A stretch of 12,737 nucleotides of DNA from an archaeon. Its GTDB lineage: Archaea; Methanobacteriota; Methanobacteria; Methanobacteriales; Methanobacteriaceae. Location of the stretch: the NCBI GenBank assembly GCA_024409145.1, contig JAKSUF010000020.1, positions 1-12,737 on the forward strand, in the 5' to 3' direction. Positions 6,042-12,622 of this stretch are shown here, in pieces. The notes below the pieces were generated by a model. That model ran no database searches, was not told where the DNA came from, and was given only the letters and a program-made list of their open reading frames with translations. Numbering within the stretch: position 1 is the first letter of the stretch; every line of letters begins with the position of its first letter. A program made the translations under genes and the position numbers.

Positions 6042-6869
6042 ATGCTTACAAAAAGAATTATACCTTGTTTAGATTGTGATTTACAAGTTCCTGAAGGTAG
6101 GGTAGTTAAAGGTGTTGAATTTAAACAAATTCGTTATGCTGGAGACCCTGTAGAATTAGCTACTAAATATTATGAAGATGGTGCTGATGAAATTGTTATT
6201 TTGGATATTACAGCATCTCATGAACGTAGAGGGACTATGGTTGATGTTATTGAAAGATTAACTGAAAATGTTTTCATACCTATTTGTGTTGGTGGTGGAA
6301 TAAGAAAAGTAGAAGATTATACTCGTATGCTTAAAGCAGGAGCAGATAAATGTTCTACTAATACTGCTGCAATACATAATCCTCAACTTTTAACTGATGC
6401 TTCTAAAGTTGTTGGTTCTCAAGCGGTTGTTATTGGAATTGATGCAAAAAGAAGATATGTTGATGATGATAAAGAACTTGCTAAAGGAAAAACTATTGTA
6501 GATACTGATAATGGTGAAGTTTGGTTTGATTGTAGTATCTATGGGGGTAGGGAATTTTTAGGTAAAGATGCAATTGCATGGGCTCAAGAATGTCAGGATA
6601 GGGGTGCTGGTGAGATTTTATTAACTTCTATGGATGGTGATGGTACAAAAGGAGGTTATGATCTTGACCTTACTAAAGCTATTAATGATTCTGTAGATAT
6701 TCCAGTTATTGCTTCTGGGGGTGTTGGTGAACCTAAACACTTATTAGAAGCTTTTGAAATAGCTGATGCTAGTGCTGCACTTGCTGCTAGTATTTTCCAT
6801 TTTGATGAGTATCCAGTTCCTGTAGTTAAAAAATATTTAAAAGAAAATGGAGTTAATATTAGAGAATAA
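6042..6869 (+). CDS. hisF: imidazole glycerol phosphate synthase cyclase subunit HisF
   Basis: Cyclase half of IGP synthase. With the glutaminase HisH it converts PRFAR and ammonia to imidazole glycerol phosphate and AICAR, in histidine synthesis with a link to purines. The (beta-alpha)8 barrel has both catalytic aspartates, D11 (PCLDCD) and D134 (GIDAKR), and phosphate-binding segments GGGIR (84-88), SGGVG (225-229) and AAS (248-250). At 275 aa it is about 20 residues longer than the bacterial type. The extra residues are about four between D11 and VVKG (LQVP region) and a longer block after AKR (about 138-160). The ATG at 6042 has GGAG at 6031-6034. It follows a tRNA-Arg by 18 nt with no room for its own promoter, so processing of the tRNA 3' end would probably create the hisF mRNA 5' end. 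No other his genes are adjacent. Confidence 0.95.
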   Translation: MLTKRIIPCLDCDLQVPEGRVVKGVEFKQIRYAGDPVELATKYYEDGADEIVILDITASHERRGTMVDVIERLTENVFIPICVGGGIRKVEDYTRMLKAGADKCSTNTAAIHNPQLLTDASKVVGSQAVVIGIDAKRRYVDDDKELAKGKTIVDTDNGEVWFDCSIYGGREFLGKDAIAWAQECQDRGAGEILLTSMDGDGTKGGYDLDLTKAINDSVDIPVIASGGVGEPKHLLEAFEIADASAALAASIFHFDEYPVPVVKKYLKENGVNIRE

Positions 6870-7009
6870 TTTTCTTTATTTATAAAATTTATTAATCTGT
6901 AGATTGTTGTTTTAGTTTATTAATTTCATTATACTTTTTCAATTTTTTTTATTTATTGTTCTCTTTTTATTTTTATTTTTATTTCATTTGTATTGTATAA
7001 GGTAGTGAG

Positions 7010-8053
7010 ATGATGCATAATTCATTAAAATTTAATTCTTTGATTAATCTCAAATTAACTCAAGAATCTGGTCAGACTTCTCAGTCTCCATGGTATTATG
7101 AAGACTCTCTTAAAAGTGAATCTAGAATTCATAATTATTCTGATGTTATTTTATTAAATAAATTAGGTAATTTGCCGGTTTTGATTAAATTATCTCAATA
7201 TGAAAATGACTTTAATAGTTTTGATCTTAGCTATGATTTTCTACCTAATTTTGATTTAAGTGATACTTGTTTTTCTTTTAAAGAAATTAATAATGAAATA
7301 AAAAATCAGATTATTAATATATTTAATCTTGATTTTGATTTAAACTCTTTTTATAAATTTTTATCTGAAGATGAAAAATTAGCTCCTTCTGTTGAATTTT
7401 GTAATGGTTTGAGGTTATTCATTGCAAAAAATAAGTTTGAATGTATTATATCTTCAATTTGTTCTGCTAATAATTCAATAGCTCGTTGGACAAAGTCTAT
7501 TTCTAAAATTAGAGAAACTTGGGGTAAAGAGTATATATTTTCTAAAGAAAATGAGATTAATAATATTTTTTATGGTTTTCCTAAGGTTAATGATTTTCAA
7601 AATTTTTATATTGATTCTAATGAAGAGTATGAAAACCATGATAAAAAACATAAAATTGATAATTATAAAAGAAATCTTAAATCTTGTGGTGTAGGTTATA
7701 GGGCAGAATATATGAAAAAATCTTCTCAGTTACTTTTAAACAAAATTGATATTGAAGAAGTAGGGAATATGGAGTATTCTGAAGCTTTTAAAACTATTTC
7801 AGAATTACCTGGTGTTGGTCCAAAAGTCGCAGATTGTATTCTTTTATATGGTTATGGTTTTATGGAAGCTTTTCCTTCTGATGTTTGGATTAAACGAATT
7901 ATATCTTCTCTTTATTTTGGTGGAAATGAAATTTCTGCTAAAAAAACTAGAGAATTTGGTATAGATTATTTTGGTGATTATGCAGGTTATGCTCAATTAT
8001 ATCTTTTCCATTTTGCTAGAAAATCAGGTTTAATGGATAAACTTAAAAAATAG
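7010..8053 (+). CDS. ogg: OGG1-type 8-oxoguanine DNA glycosylase/AP lyase
   Basis: 347-aa base-excision repair enzyme expected to remove 8-oxoguanine and nick the abasic site. The helix-hairpin-helix-GPD core is clear: LPGVGPKVADC (266-276) contains the Schiff-base lysine K272, and FPSDVW supplies the catalytic aspartate D291. Other segments match the eukaryotic OGG1 layout rather than the short archaeal Ogg2/AGOG types: ECIISSICSANNSIAR (144-159), YGFP (188-191), GVGYRAEYM (227-235) and DYAGYAQLYLF (323-333). The N-terminal domain (1 to about 120) is strongly diverged, and an extra charged stretch of about 15-25 residues lies near 198-222. The start is the ATG at 7010 behind AGGTAGTGAG; an adjacent ATG at 7013 is equally possible. 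It follows hisF by 140 T-rich bases and probably has its own promoter (a possible TATA box, TTATACTT, lies near 6929). Confidence 0.9.
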   Translation: MMHNSLKFNSLINLKLTQESGQTSQSPWYYEDSLKSESRIHNYSDVILLNKLGNLPVLIKLSQYENDFNSFDLSYDFLPNFDLSDTCFSFKEINNEIKNQIINIFNLDFDLNSFYKFLSEDEKLAPSVEFCNGLRLFIAKNKFECIISSICSANNSIARWTKSISKIRETWGKEYIFSKENEINNIFYGFPKVNDFQNFYIDSNEEYENHDKKHKIDNYKRNLKSCGVGYRAEYMKKSSQLLLNKIDIEEVGNMEYSEAFKTISELPGVGPKVADCILLYGYGFMEAFPSDVWIKRIISSLYFGGNEISAKKTREFGIDYFGDYAGYAQLYLFHFARKSGLMDKLKK

Positions 8054-8213
8054 CTTTAAAAATAGAATTATTCAATTAAACTAAAAATTTATAATTGATT
8101 TAAAAAATTACTTAGAATGAGGATATTTCTTTTATTAATATTTTCAACTTCTTTTTTTATTTAAAGTATATGGTCTGATAATTTGGCTAATGTTATTTAA
8201 ATTATATTTAAAA

Positions 8214-8235
8214 AATAGTTTCCATGGAAACTATT
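8214..8235. promoter_or_regulatory. 22-bp perfect palindrome, likely MarR operator
   Basis: The core ATAGTTTCCATGGAAACTAT (8215-8234) is a perfect 20-bp palindrome, extended by one further A/T pair. It overlaps the BRE position and abuts the TATA box at 8234-8241, so a bound dimer would exclude TBP/TFB. Size and symmetry fit a MarR-family dimer, and the next gene is a MarR regulator, so autorepression of the marR-MFS operon is the simple reading. Confidence 0.75.
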
Positions 8236-8241
8236 ATATAC
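8234..8241 (+). promoter_or_regulatory. TATA box of the marR-MFS operon
   Basis: TTATATAC is centred about 47 nt before the marR ATG. Initiation near 8263 would leave a short leader of about 22 nt that contains the GGAG at 8274-8277. Confidence 0.6.
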
Positions 8242-8284
8242 TATTTTTTTCATATTTTTAATCATTAATATTTGGAGTATTAAT

Positions 8285-8728
8285 ATGAATGATAAAAATG
8301 AATTTGATAATACGAGTCCTTTAGGAGCTCTACTTTTTATTTTTCATAAGAATCAACATAATTATATTAGTGATTCTTTGGAGAAATATGATTTAAATAT
8401 TAATCAAGCTTTATTTTTACTTAGAATGTATTATAGTGAAGAATATTTATGTCAAGAAGATTTAGCAGATACTTTTTATTTAACTAAAGGAGCTGTTGCT
8501 AAATCTATTAAAAAATTAGAAGAAAATGGCTTTGTTTTACGTGAACGTTTAGATAATGATAAAAGAAAATATATTTTAATATTATCTTCTAAAGGTGAAA
8601 ATATGATTCCAATCATTCAAGAAATTAATAATGATTGGGAAAGTAAGATGGGTTTAAATGAATTAGATAAAGAGTTTATGGAAACTCTTAAAGATTTAAC
8701 TTCAAAAGCTATTGAATTAAATCAATGA
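8285..8728 (+). CDS. MarR-family transcriptional regulator
   Basis: 147-aa winged-helix dimer-type regulator. Residues about 54-80 (LCQEDLADTFYLTKGAVAKSIKKLE) are the DNA-reading helix-turn-helix. The wing follows, with the family signature RLDNDKRKYIL (88-98) ending in LSSKGE (100-105). Flanking N- and C-terminal helices would make the dimer interface. The ATG at 8285 is preceded by GGAG (8274-8277). The gene sits 54 bases upstream of an MFS exporter, with a strong palindrome over its promoter. This is the classical arrangement of a drug-responsive repressor controlling itself and its efflux pump. The inducing ligand cannot be read from the sequence. Confidence 0.92.
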   Translation: MNDKNEFDNTSPLGALLFIFHKNQHNYISDSLEKYDLNINQALFLLRMYYSEEYLCQEDLADTFYLTKGAVAKSIKKLEENGFVLRERLDNDKRKYILILSSKGENMIPIIQEINNDWESKMGLNELDKEFMETLKDLTSKAIELNQ

Positions 8729-8782
8729 GTCTTTTAAGATTATGTTTTTTACATTTAAAATAATGTATGAAAAGGTGAAAAT

Positions 8783-10165
8783 ATGAAATTGGAAATAGAA
8801 ACTTATGCAGTTCTTATTGCTTTTTTATGTAACTTTTTTGCAATATTTCTATCAAATGGGATTATTGTAGGAGTTCCATCAATAGCTAGTGAGTTTGGTA
8901 TGAGTAATTTTATTCAGAATTGGATTCCTACTATTTTATTTTTAGTTATGGCTGTTTTTACAGTCCCAGCAGGCCAATTATCTGGGAAATTTGGTGTCAA
9001 GAAATCTCTTCTTATTGGGCTTATAGTTTACTTTATAGGTTCTCTTGGTGCTTGTTTATCTATCTCTTCTGAAATGTTTTTAATATTTCGGATTATTCAA
9101 GGTGCAGGAATAGCATTTATTACAGTATCTGCTATGGCTATGGTAGTATCTGCTACTAAACCTAAAAACAGAGGTAAAGCATTAGGTACAGCTGTAACTG
9201 GTGTTTACTTAGCTACTTCTTTTGCTCCAGTAATCTGTGGTTCTCTTACATTTAACTTTGGTTGGAGATCAATGTTCTATCTTGTTCTTCCATTCTTAGT
9301 ATTATGTATGGTTATTTTAGTTTTAAAAATACCTGAAGATTGGAAAACTTATGAAAATGAACCAATTGACAAATTAGGTTCTATTATTTGGGCTATCGGT
9401 ATTTTGTTATTTGTCTATGGATTTACTAATTTAACTAATAATTTAGGAATTATTCTTACAATTGTTGGTTTAATAGTTCTTGTTATATTTGGAGTTTACG
9501 AATTAAGAGTTAAATCTCCTGTATTTAATATGAATTTATTTAAAAATAAGAAATTTTTATCTTCAAATATTGCGGCACTTTGTAGTTATTTAGCTATTAT
9601 GGTAGTTACAACTATATTGAACTATCATTTCCAATATGTTAGGGGATGGAATTCTCAATTAGCTGGTTTAATTTTAATTATAACTCCAATTTTAATGGTG
9701 ATTATGGCTCCTAATGCTGGTAAGCTTTCAGATAAATATCATCCACAAAAATTAGCATCTATTGGAATGGCTATTGCAGCTATTTCTTTAGGAATCTTAG
9801 CTTTTTTAGATGCAAGTACTCCTCTTTATGTTGTAGTTGTAGCTATGATTTTACAAGGTATTGGTATGGGATTATTTACTTCTCCAAATATGAATGCAAT
9901 TATGAGTTCTGTGCCTCCTAAATTTGCACCAACTGCTTCTGCATCTCAATCTACTATGAGAACTGTTGGTCAAACTATGAGTTTGGGTATGCTTACTCTT
10001 GTATTTGCATGGATTATGGGTAATGCTCCAATGATTGCAAAATATGCGAATCAAATCGTTCAAGGTTCTCAATTAATTTGTGGAATATGTTGTGTTTTAT
10101 GTATTTTAGCTATTTTTGCATCTTTAGTTGGAATTAAATCAAAAGACAAATTTAATACAGAATAA
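8783..10165 (+). CDS. MFS multidrug exporter, 14-helix DHA2 type
   Basis: 460-aa integral membrane antiporter, likely exporting toxic compounds in exchange for protons. It has about 14 hydrophobic segments, the first at residues 8-31. Motif A-like GQLSGKFGVKK (64-74) follows helix 2, motif B-like FRIIQGAG (102-109) has the conserved R103, and the antiporter motif C region is GVYLATSFAPVICG (140-153). The long soluble loop after helix 6 includes EPIDKLG (193-199), typical of DHA2 proteins. A second motif A-like element, GKLSDKY (313-319), marks the second half. The start is the ATG at 8783, behind a perfect AGGTGA (8773-8778). Just 54 bases separate it from the MarR gene, so one operon is likely. 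The substrate is unknown. The stop codon lies inside a terminator-like hairpin. Confidence 0.92.
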   Translation: MKLEIETYAVLIAFLCNFFAIFLSNGIIVGVPSIASEFGMSNFIQNWIPTILFLVMAVFTVPAGQLSGKFGVKKSLLIGLIVYFIGSLGACLSISSEMFLIFRIIQGAGIAFITVSAMAMVVSATKPKNRGKALGTAVTGVYLATSFAPVICGSLTFNFGWRSMFYLVLPFLVLCMVILVLKIPEDWKTYENEPIDKLGSIIWAIGILLFVYGFTNLTNNLGIILTIVGLIVLVIFGVYELRVKSPVFNMNLFKNKKFLSSNIAALCSYLAIMVVTTILNYHFQYVRGWNSQLAGLILIITPILMVIMAPNAGKLSDKYHPQKLASIGMAIAAISLGILAFLDASTPLYVVVVAMILQGIGMGLFTSPNMNAIMSSVPPKFAPTASASQSTMRTVGQTMSLGMLTLVFAWIMGNAPMIAKYANQIVQGSQLICGICCVLCILAIFASLVGIKSKDKFNTE

Positions 10166-10190
10166 TTTTTTAATTATTCTTTCTTTTTTT
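10160..10190 (+). terminator. MFS terminator hairpin, copy 1
   Basis: GAATAATT-TTTT-AATTATTC (10160-10179) forms an 8-bp stem with a 4-nt loop, followed by a T-rich run (TTTCTTTTTTTT). The last sense codon (GAA) and stop codon (TAA) of the MFS gene form the left arm. Confidence 0.65.
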
Positions 10191-10203
10191 TAATTTTACT
10201 TAG

Positions 10204-10236
10204 GAATAATTTTTTAATTATTCTTTTTTATTTTTT
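10204..10236 (+). terminator. MFS terminator hairpin, copy 2
   Basis: An exact copy of the 20-nt hairpin of 10160-10179 lies at 10204-10223, again followed by T runs. The copy includes the bases that in copy 1 are the GAA and TAA codons of the MFS gene, so it looks like a local duplication giving tandem terminators. Confidence 0.65.
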
Positions 10237-10272
10237 AAAATTAGTTTTTATTTTATTTTTAAATAGATTTTA

Positions 10273-10320
10273 GAATGATTTTTATGTTTTTTAAAAATAG
10301 CTTTTTTTTTAAAATCATTC
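10273..10320. repeat. inverted repeat between convergent genes
   Basis: GAATGATTTT (10273-10282) and its exact reverse complement AAAATCATTC (10311-10320) flank a 28-nt A/T-rich loop. It lies between the convergent MFS and cyclophilin genes and may contribute to termination on either strand. Confidence 0.5.
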
Positions 10321-10340
10321 ATTGAAAAATATAAAAATAG

Positions 10341-10372
10341 TAAAAAAATAAAATAGCTAAAAAGCTATTTTA
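10341..10372 (-). terminator. cyclophilin gene terminator
   Basis: AAAATAGCT-AAAA-AGCTATTTT (10350-10371) is a 9-bp stem with a 4-nt loop, extended by one T-A pair. On the minus strand it lies 9 bases after the cyclophilin stop and is followed by a run of T (10342-10348 read in reverse), the classical layout of a terminator. Confidence 0.7.
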
Positions 10373-10380
10373 AAATTTAT

Positions 10381-10809
10381 TTAACCTTCAATAGTAACTT
10401 TTACCATTTTGTCTCCTTGACGGATGGAATTTACTACATCCATACCTTCAATAACTTGACCAAATACAGTATGTACTCCGTCTAAGTGTGGTTGAGGGGA
10501 ATGGGTGATGAAAAATTGGCTTCCACCAGTGTCTTTACCTGCATGTGCCATAGATAATGCACCAGTTCCGTGTCTGTGAGGGTTTCCTTCAGTTTCACAT
10601 TTAATGGTCCAACCAGGTCCACCAGTACCATTACCATTAGGACATCCACCTTGAATAACAAAGTTAGGGATTACTCTGTGGAAGGTTAATCCATCGTAAA
10701 ATCCATTTTTAATTAATTTTTCAAAGTTAGCTACAGTTCCAGGTGCTTCGTTAGGGAATAATTCTAATACAATATCTCCTTTTTCAGTTTCAATAATTGC
10801 TTTTTTCAT
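10381..10809 (-). CDS. cyclophilin-type peptidyl-prolyl cis-trans isomerase
   Basis: 142-aa cytosolic cyclophilin that speeds proline isomerisation during protein folding. There is no signal peptide. The active-site signature is present: FHRVIPNFVIQGG (43-55) gives R45, F50 and Q53. GSQFFIT (96-102) and HLDGVHTVFG (109-118) complete the pocket. H109 stands where human cyclophilin A has the cyclosporin-contacting tryptophan, as in many prokaryotic forms. It is compact, about 20 residues shorter than cyclophilin A, but no core motif is missing. The ATG at 10809 has GTGAT (10813-10817) just upstream. It is transcribed alone, convergent with the MFS gene, with its own terminator hairpin. Confidence 0.95.
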   Translation of the reverse strand: MKKAIIETEKGDIVLELFPNEAPGTVANFEKLIKNGFYDGLTFHRVIPNFVIQGGCPNGNGTGGPGWTIKCETEGNPHRHGTGALSMAHAGKDTGGSQFFITHSPQPHLDGVHTVFGQVIEGMDVVNSIRQGDKMVKVTIEG

Positions 10810-10894
10810 AATATCACATCTTAATTTTATTATTAAAAAGTAAACATTAACTTAATAATATTATCTTAGTAATAATCTATTTAATATATATTTC

Positions 10895-10924
10895 TTTTAA
10901 GTATTATATTTTTAAGTATTATAT
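10895..10924. repeat. two-copy 15-bp tandem repeat
   Basis: TTTTAAGTATTATAT occurs twice in immediate succession (10895-10909 and 10910-10924), and a looser relative, GAGTATTATGTTATTT, begins near 10952. It lies upstream of the cyclophilin gene, about 90 bases from its start. No function can be read from it. Confidence 0.7.
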
Positions 10925-11325
10925 TTTTAGTTATTGTTTTATTTTATTTTCTGAGTATTATGTTATTTTTCCATGTATTTTCATGTGTAGGTATTTTAGT
11001 TAATATTCTATTTTTTTAAGTAATCGTTATATGTCTTTTAAGTGCTTATTTCTTATTTTTATTACTTTTTATTTGTTTTTCATTATTTTTGTAATAATTA
11101 TATTTATATATGTATTACTTTATATTTTTTAATAGGGTTCTATTTAGTCGGATTTATACTCTGATTAATGTATTTCTTTTAGAATATTTGAATTATGATT
11201 TTGGAGATATTAGAATAAATTTTATTTTTAGTTTTTTTAATGGGATTTTATTCTATTCTTCAAATTATATCAAGTTCTTGAATAAGAATCTTCATTAAGT
11301 GAGTTTTTTTATTCTAATTTACTAT

Positions 11326-11341
11326 TACTAAAATTTTAGTA
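11326..11341. promoter_or_regulatory. 16-bp palindrome upstream of cbiM, possible operator
   Basis: TACTAAAATTTTAGTA is a perfect 16-bp palindrome ending 18 bp before the proposed cbiM TATA box. The position suits a metal-responsive or other dimeric regulator. Perfect A/T palindromes arise easily in such DNA, so this is only a candidate; the outer TACT/AGTA arms are what make it notable. Confidence 0.4.
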
Positions 11342-11359
11342 TGTTTGGTGATTTGATTG

Positions 11360-11367
11360 TTTTATAG
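11360..11367 (+). promoter_or_regulatory. possible cbiM TATA box
   Basis: TTTTATAG is centred about 61 nt before the cbiM ATG. Initiation near 11389 would give a leader of roughly 36 nt that includes the G-rich ribosome binding site. Confidence 0.4.
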
Positions 11368-11424
11368 AAGTAATTATTTTAATTTATTAATTTTTCTTAG
11401 TTCAATAGGTTGGGGGGATGTCTA

Positions 11425-12051
11425 ATGCATATTCCTGATGGTATTATTCCTTTAGCTCAAGCAACAATTTATTGGGTTGTTTCTATTATATTTTTATTAA
11501 TAATTTCCTTCAAACTTTCAAAGGATAAAATGTTTAGTAAACAAGTGGTTTTAACTGCGATTCTAACTGCAGCTACTGTTGTTGCTACTTCAGTATCAAT
11601 TCCATCACCTATGGGAATTCCTATGCATTTCTTTTTAATTCCATTAGTTGTAATGATTTTAGGATTGTATAAAGGAGCTTTGGTTTCATTTTTGTCATTG
11701 GTTTTCCAATCTATTTTCTTAGGGGTGGGTGGAATAACTACTTTAGGGGCTAATTTCTTAGTTATGGGTATTATATTAAGTCTTTGTGTTTATTTTGTTT
11801 ACAATCTATTTTTAGATGTGAATAATTCTGTAGCAATATTTTTATCTACATTAATTGGAATTATGGGGGCTACCTTTGCACAAATCTTTATTTTAATGCT
11901 TACTAACACTACAAGTTTTAATGTTCTCTTAGCTAGTTTATTGCCATTTTATTTAGTTGTTGGTATTTTGGAAGGATTAATTAATATCTTTATTTTAGGT
12001 TTTATTAAAAGAGTAAGACCTGAAATATTAGGATTATCTGCTGATACTTAA
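11425..12051 (+). CDS. cbiM: CbiM/NikM-type cobalt or nickel ECF transporter, substrate-binding membrane subunit
   Basis: 208-aa multi-spanning membrane protein, the metal-selecting S component of an energy-coupling factor transporter. The start is fixed at the ATG at 11425 because the mature N-terminus must be MHIPDG: in NikM/CbiM the Met1 amine and His2 coordinate the metal. A third ligand is matched by H68 in GIPMHFFLIP, and the family segment GGITTLGAN is at 102-110. About six to seven hydrophobic segments are visible. An in-frame TTG at 11410 would bury the N-terminus and falls in the G-rich ribosome binding site (GGGGGG, 11412-11417), so I reject it. Cobalt versus nickel cannot be decided; both metals matter in methanogens (corrinoids; F430 and hydrogenases). 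The next gene is 24 bases downstream. The CbiQ and CbiO components are not in the window. Confidence 0.9.
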   Translation: MHIPDGIIPLAQATIYWVVSIIFLLIISFKLSKDKMFSKQVVLTAILTAATVVATSVSIPSPMGIPMHFFLIPLVVMILGLYKGALVSFLSLVFQSIFLGVGGITTLGANFLVMGIILSLCVYFVYNLFLDVNNSVAIFLSTLIGIMGATFAQIFILMLTNTTSFNVLLASLLPFYLVVGILEGLINIFILGFIKRVRPEILGLSADT

Positions 12052-12075
12052 TTTAAATTTTATTGGAGAGTTTAT

Positions 12076-12567
12076 ATGAAAAAGAGATTTTATGTTTTAT
12101 TATGTTTATGTGTAATATTTTTTGTTTGTATTTCTGGAGTAAGTGCTCATGGAGCAGATATTACTGAAGATACAATGGTTATAGCTAATGAGTCTAATGG
12201 TGTCATTGCTAAATATTTTGTGGATGATTTGGGTGTTAATGTTAGTGTTTATAAATTTACATCTACTGGTGATGTTGAACATCAATTAGAACATGCTTTA
12301 TCTAATCCTAATAAAAGAATTTTAGCTATTTCTTATCAAGATACAGTTAATGATTATTTATCAAAGCATGAAGATTTAAAAAATAGAATTTTAGTTTCTT
12401 CTGATGATAATGAATCTTTAAAAAGTGGTTTACAAGAGTTAACTAATATCAACACAGGATCTACTGATAATAATGATTTTATCACTCCTCTTGTTGTAGG
12501 GTTAATTATTGGTTTCATCATTGGAATAGTTAGTGGTGTATTTATTATCAAAAAGAAAAATAACTAA
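12076..12567 (+). CDS. secreted, C-terminally membrane-anchored protein; possible CbiN/NikN-like partner of CbiM
   Basis: 163-aa protein of no family I recognise. An N-terminal hydrophobic segment (5-24) ending VSA-HGAD looks like a signal peptide with cleavage after A24, leaving histidine at the mature N-terminus. A soluble domain (25 to about 134) has alternating beta and alpha character (TMVIANES, VNVSVYKF, RILAISYQ, NRILVSS with helices between). A final transmembrane helix (about 136-158) carries a glycine zipper, G142, G146, G150 and G154, then a positive KKKNN tail, so the domain should face outside. It starts 24 bases after cbiM with its own GGAG, so co-transcription is very likely. 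CbiN/NikN also have two membrane segments around an external loop, but theirs is much shorter. A partner role is therefore inference from position and topology. Confidence 0.75.
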   Translation: MKKRFYVLLCLCVIFFVCISGVSAHGADITEDTMVIANESNGVIAKYFVDDLGVNVSVYKFTSTGDVEHQLEHALSNPNKRILAISYQDTVNDYLSKHEDLKNRILVSSDDNESLKSGLQELTNINTGSTDNNDFITPLVVGLIIGFIIGIVSGVFIIKKKNN

Positions 12568-12582
12568 TTTGTCATTAATATT

Positions 12583-12622
12583 ATAATTATTAAAATAATT
12601 ATTTATTAATTATTCATTTTTT
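12583..12622 (+). terminator. probable terminator of the cbiM operon
   Basis: ATAATTATT-AA-AATAATTAT (12583-12602) is a perfect 9-bp inverted repeat, 16 bases past the stop codon and followed by T-rich DNA with a TTTTTTT run (12616-12622). The two-base loop is too tight as drawn, so the T runs probably matter most. The remaining DNA to the window end is T-rich and shows no gene. Confidence 0.5.

Larger units (their letters stand above)
10810..11424. other. long noncoding stretch between cyclophilin and cbiM
   Basis: About 615 bases between divergent genes. It must hold the cyclophilin promoter (minus strand, not clearly identified) and the cbiM promoter. Visible structure: a two-copy 15-bp tandem repeat (10895-10924), a 16-bp palindrome (11326-11341) and a TATA box (11360-11367). 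A 62-codon frame at 11110-11298 has no ribosome binding site and no recognisable motif, so I do not call it a gene. The part from about 11130 to 11300 is less T-dominated than its surroundings and could be a decayed gene or an unrecognised RNA. I see no cobalamin riboswitch. Confidence 0.6.

Noticed and set aside
9872..10072. 66-codon minus-strand frame within the MFS gene
   Set aside because: Antisense to a clearly coding transmembrane region; His/Ser/Thr-rich translation typical of an antisense shadow.
11110..11298. 62-codon frame of hydrophobic, Phe/Ile/Asn-rich residues
   Set aside because: No ribosome binding site, no clear TATA box at leaderless distance, no recognisable motif, and a composition expected from random AT-rich DNA.
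11410..11424. TTG start for cbiM, five codons upstream
   Set aside because: It would mask the MHIP N-terminus needed for metal binding and it overlaps the G-rich ribosome binding site.
11300..11424. Cobalamin or nickel/cobalt riboswitch ahead of cbiM
   Set aside because: The probable leader is about 36 nt, too short, and none of the conserved G-rich riboswitch boxes is visible.
12354..12551. 65-codon minus-strand frame within the CbiM partner gene
   Set aside because: The sense strand has a ribosome binding site, signal peptide and membrane anchor; the antisense frame has none.
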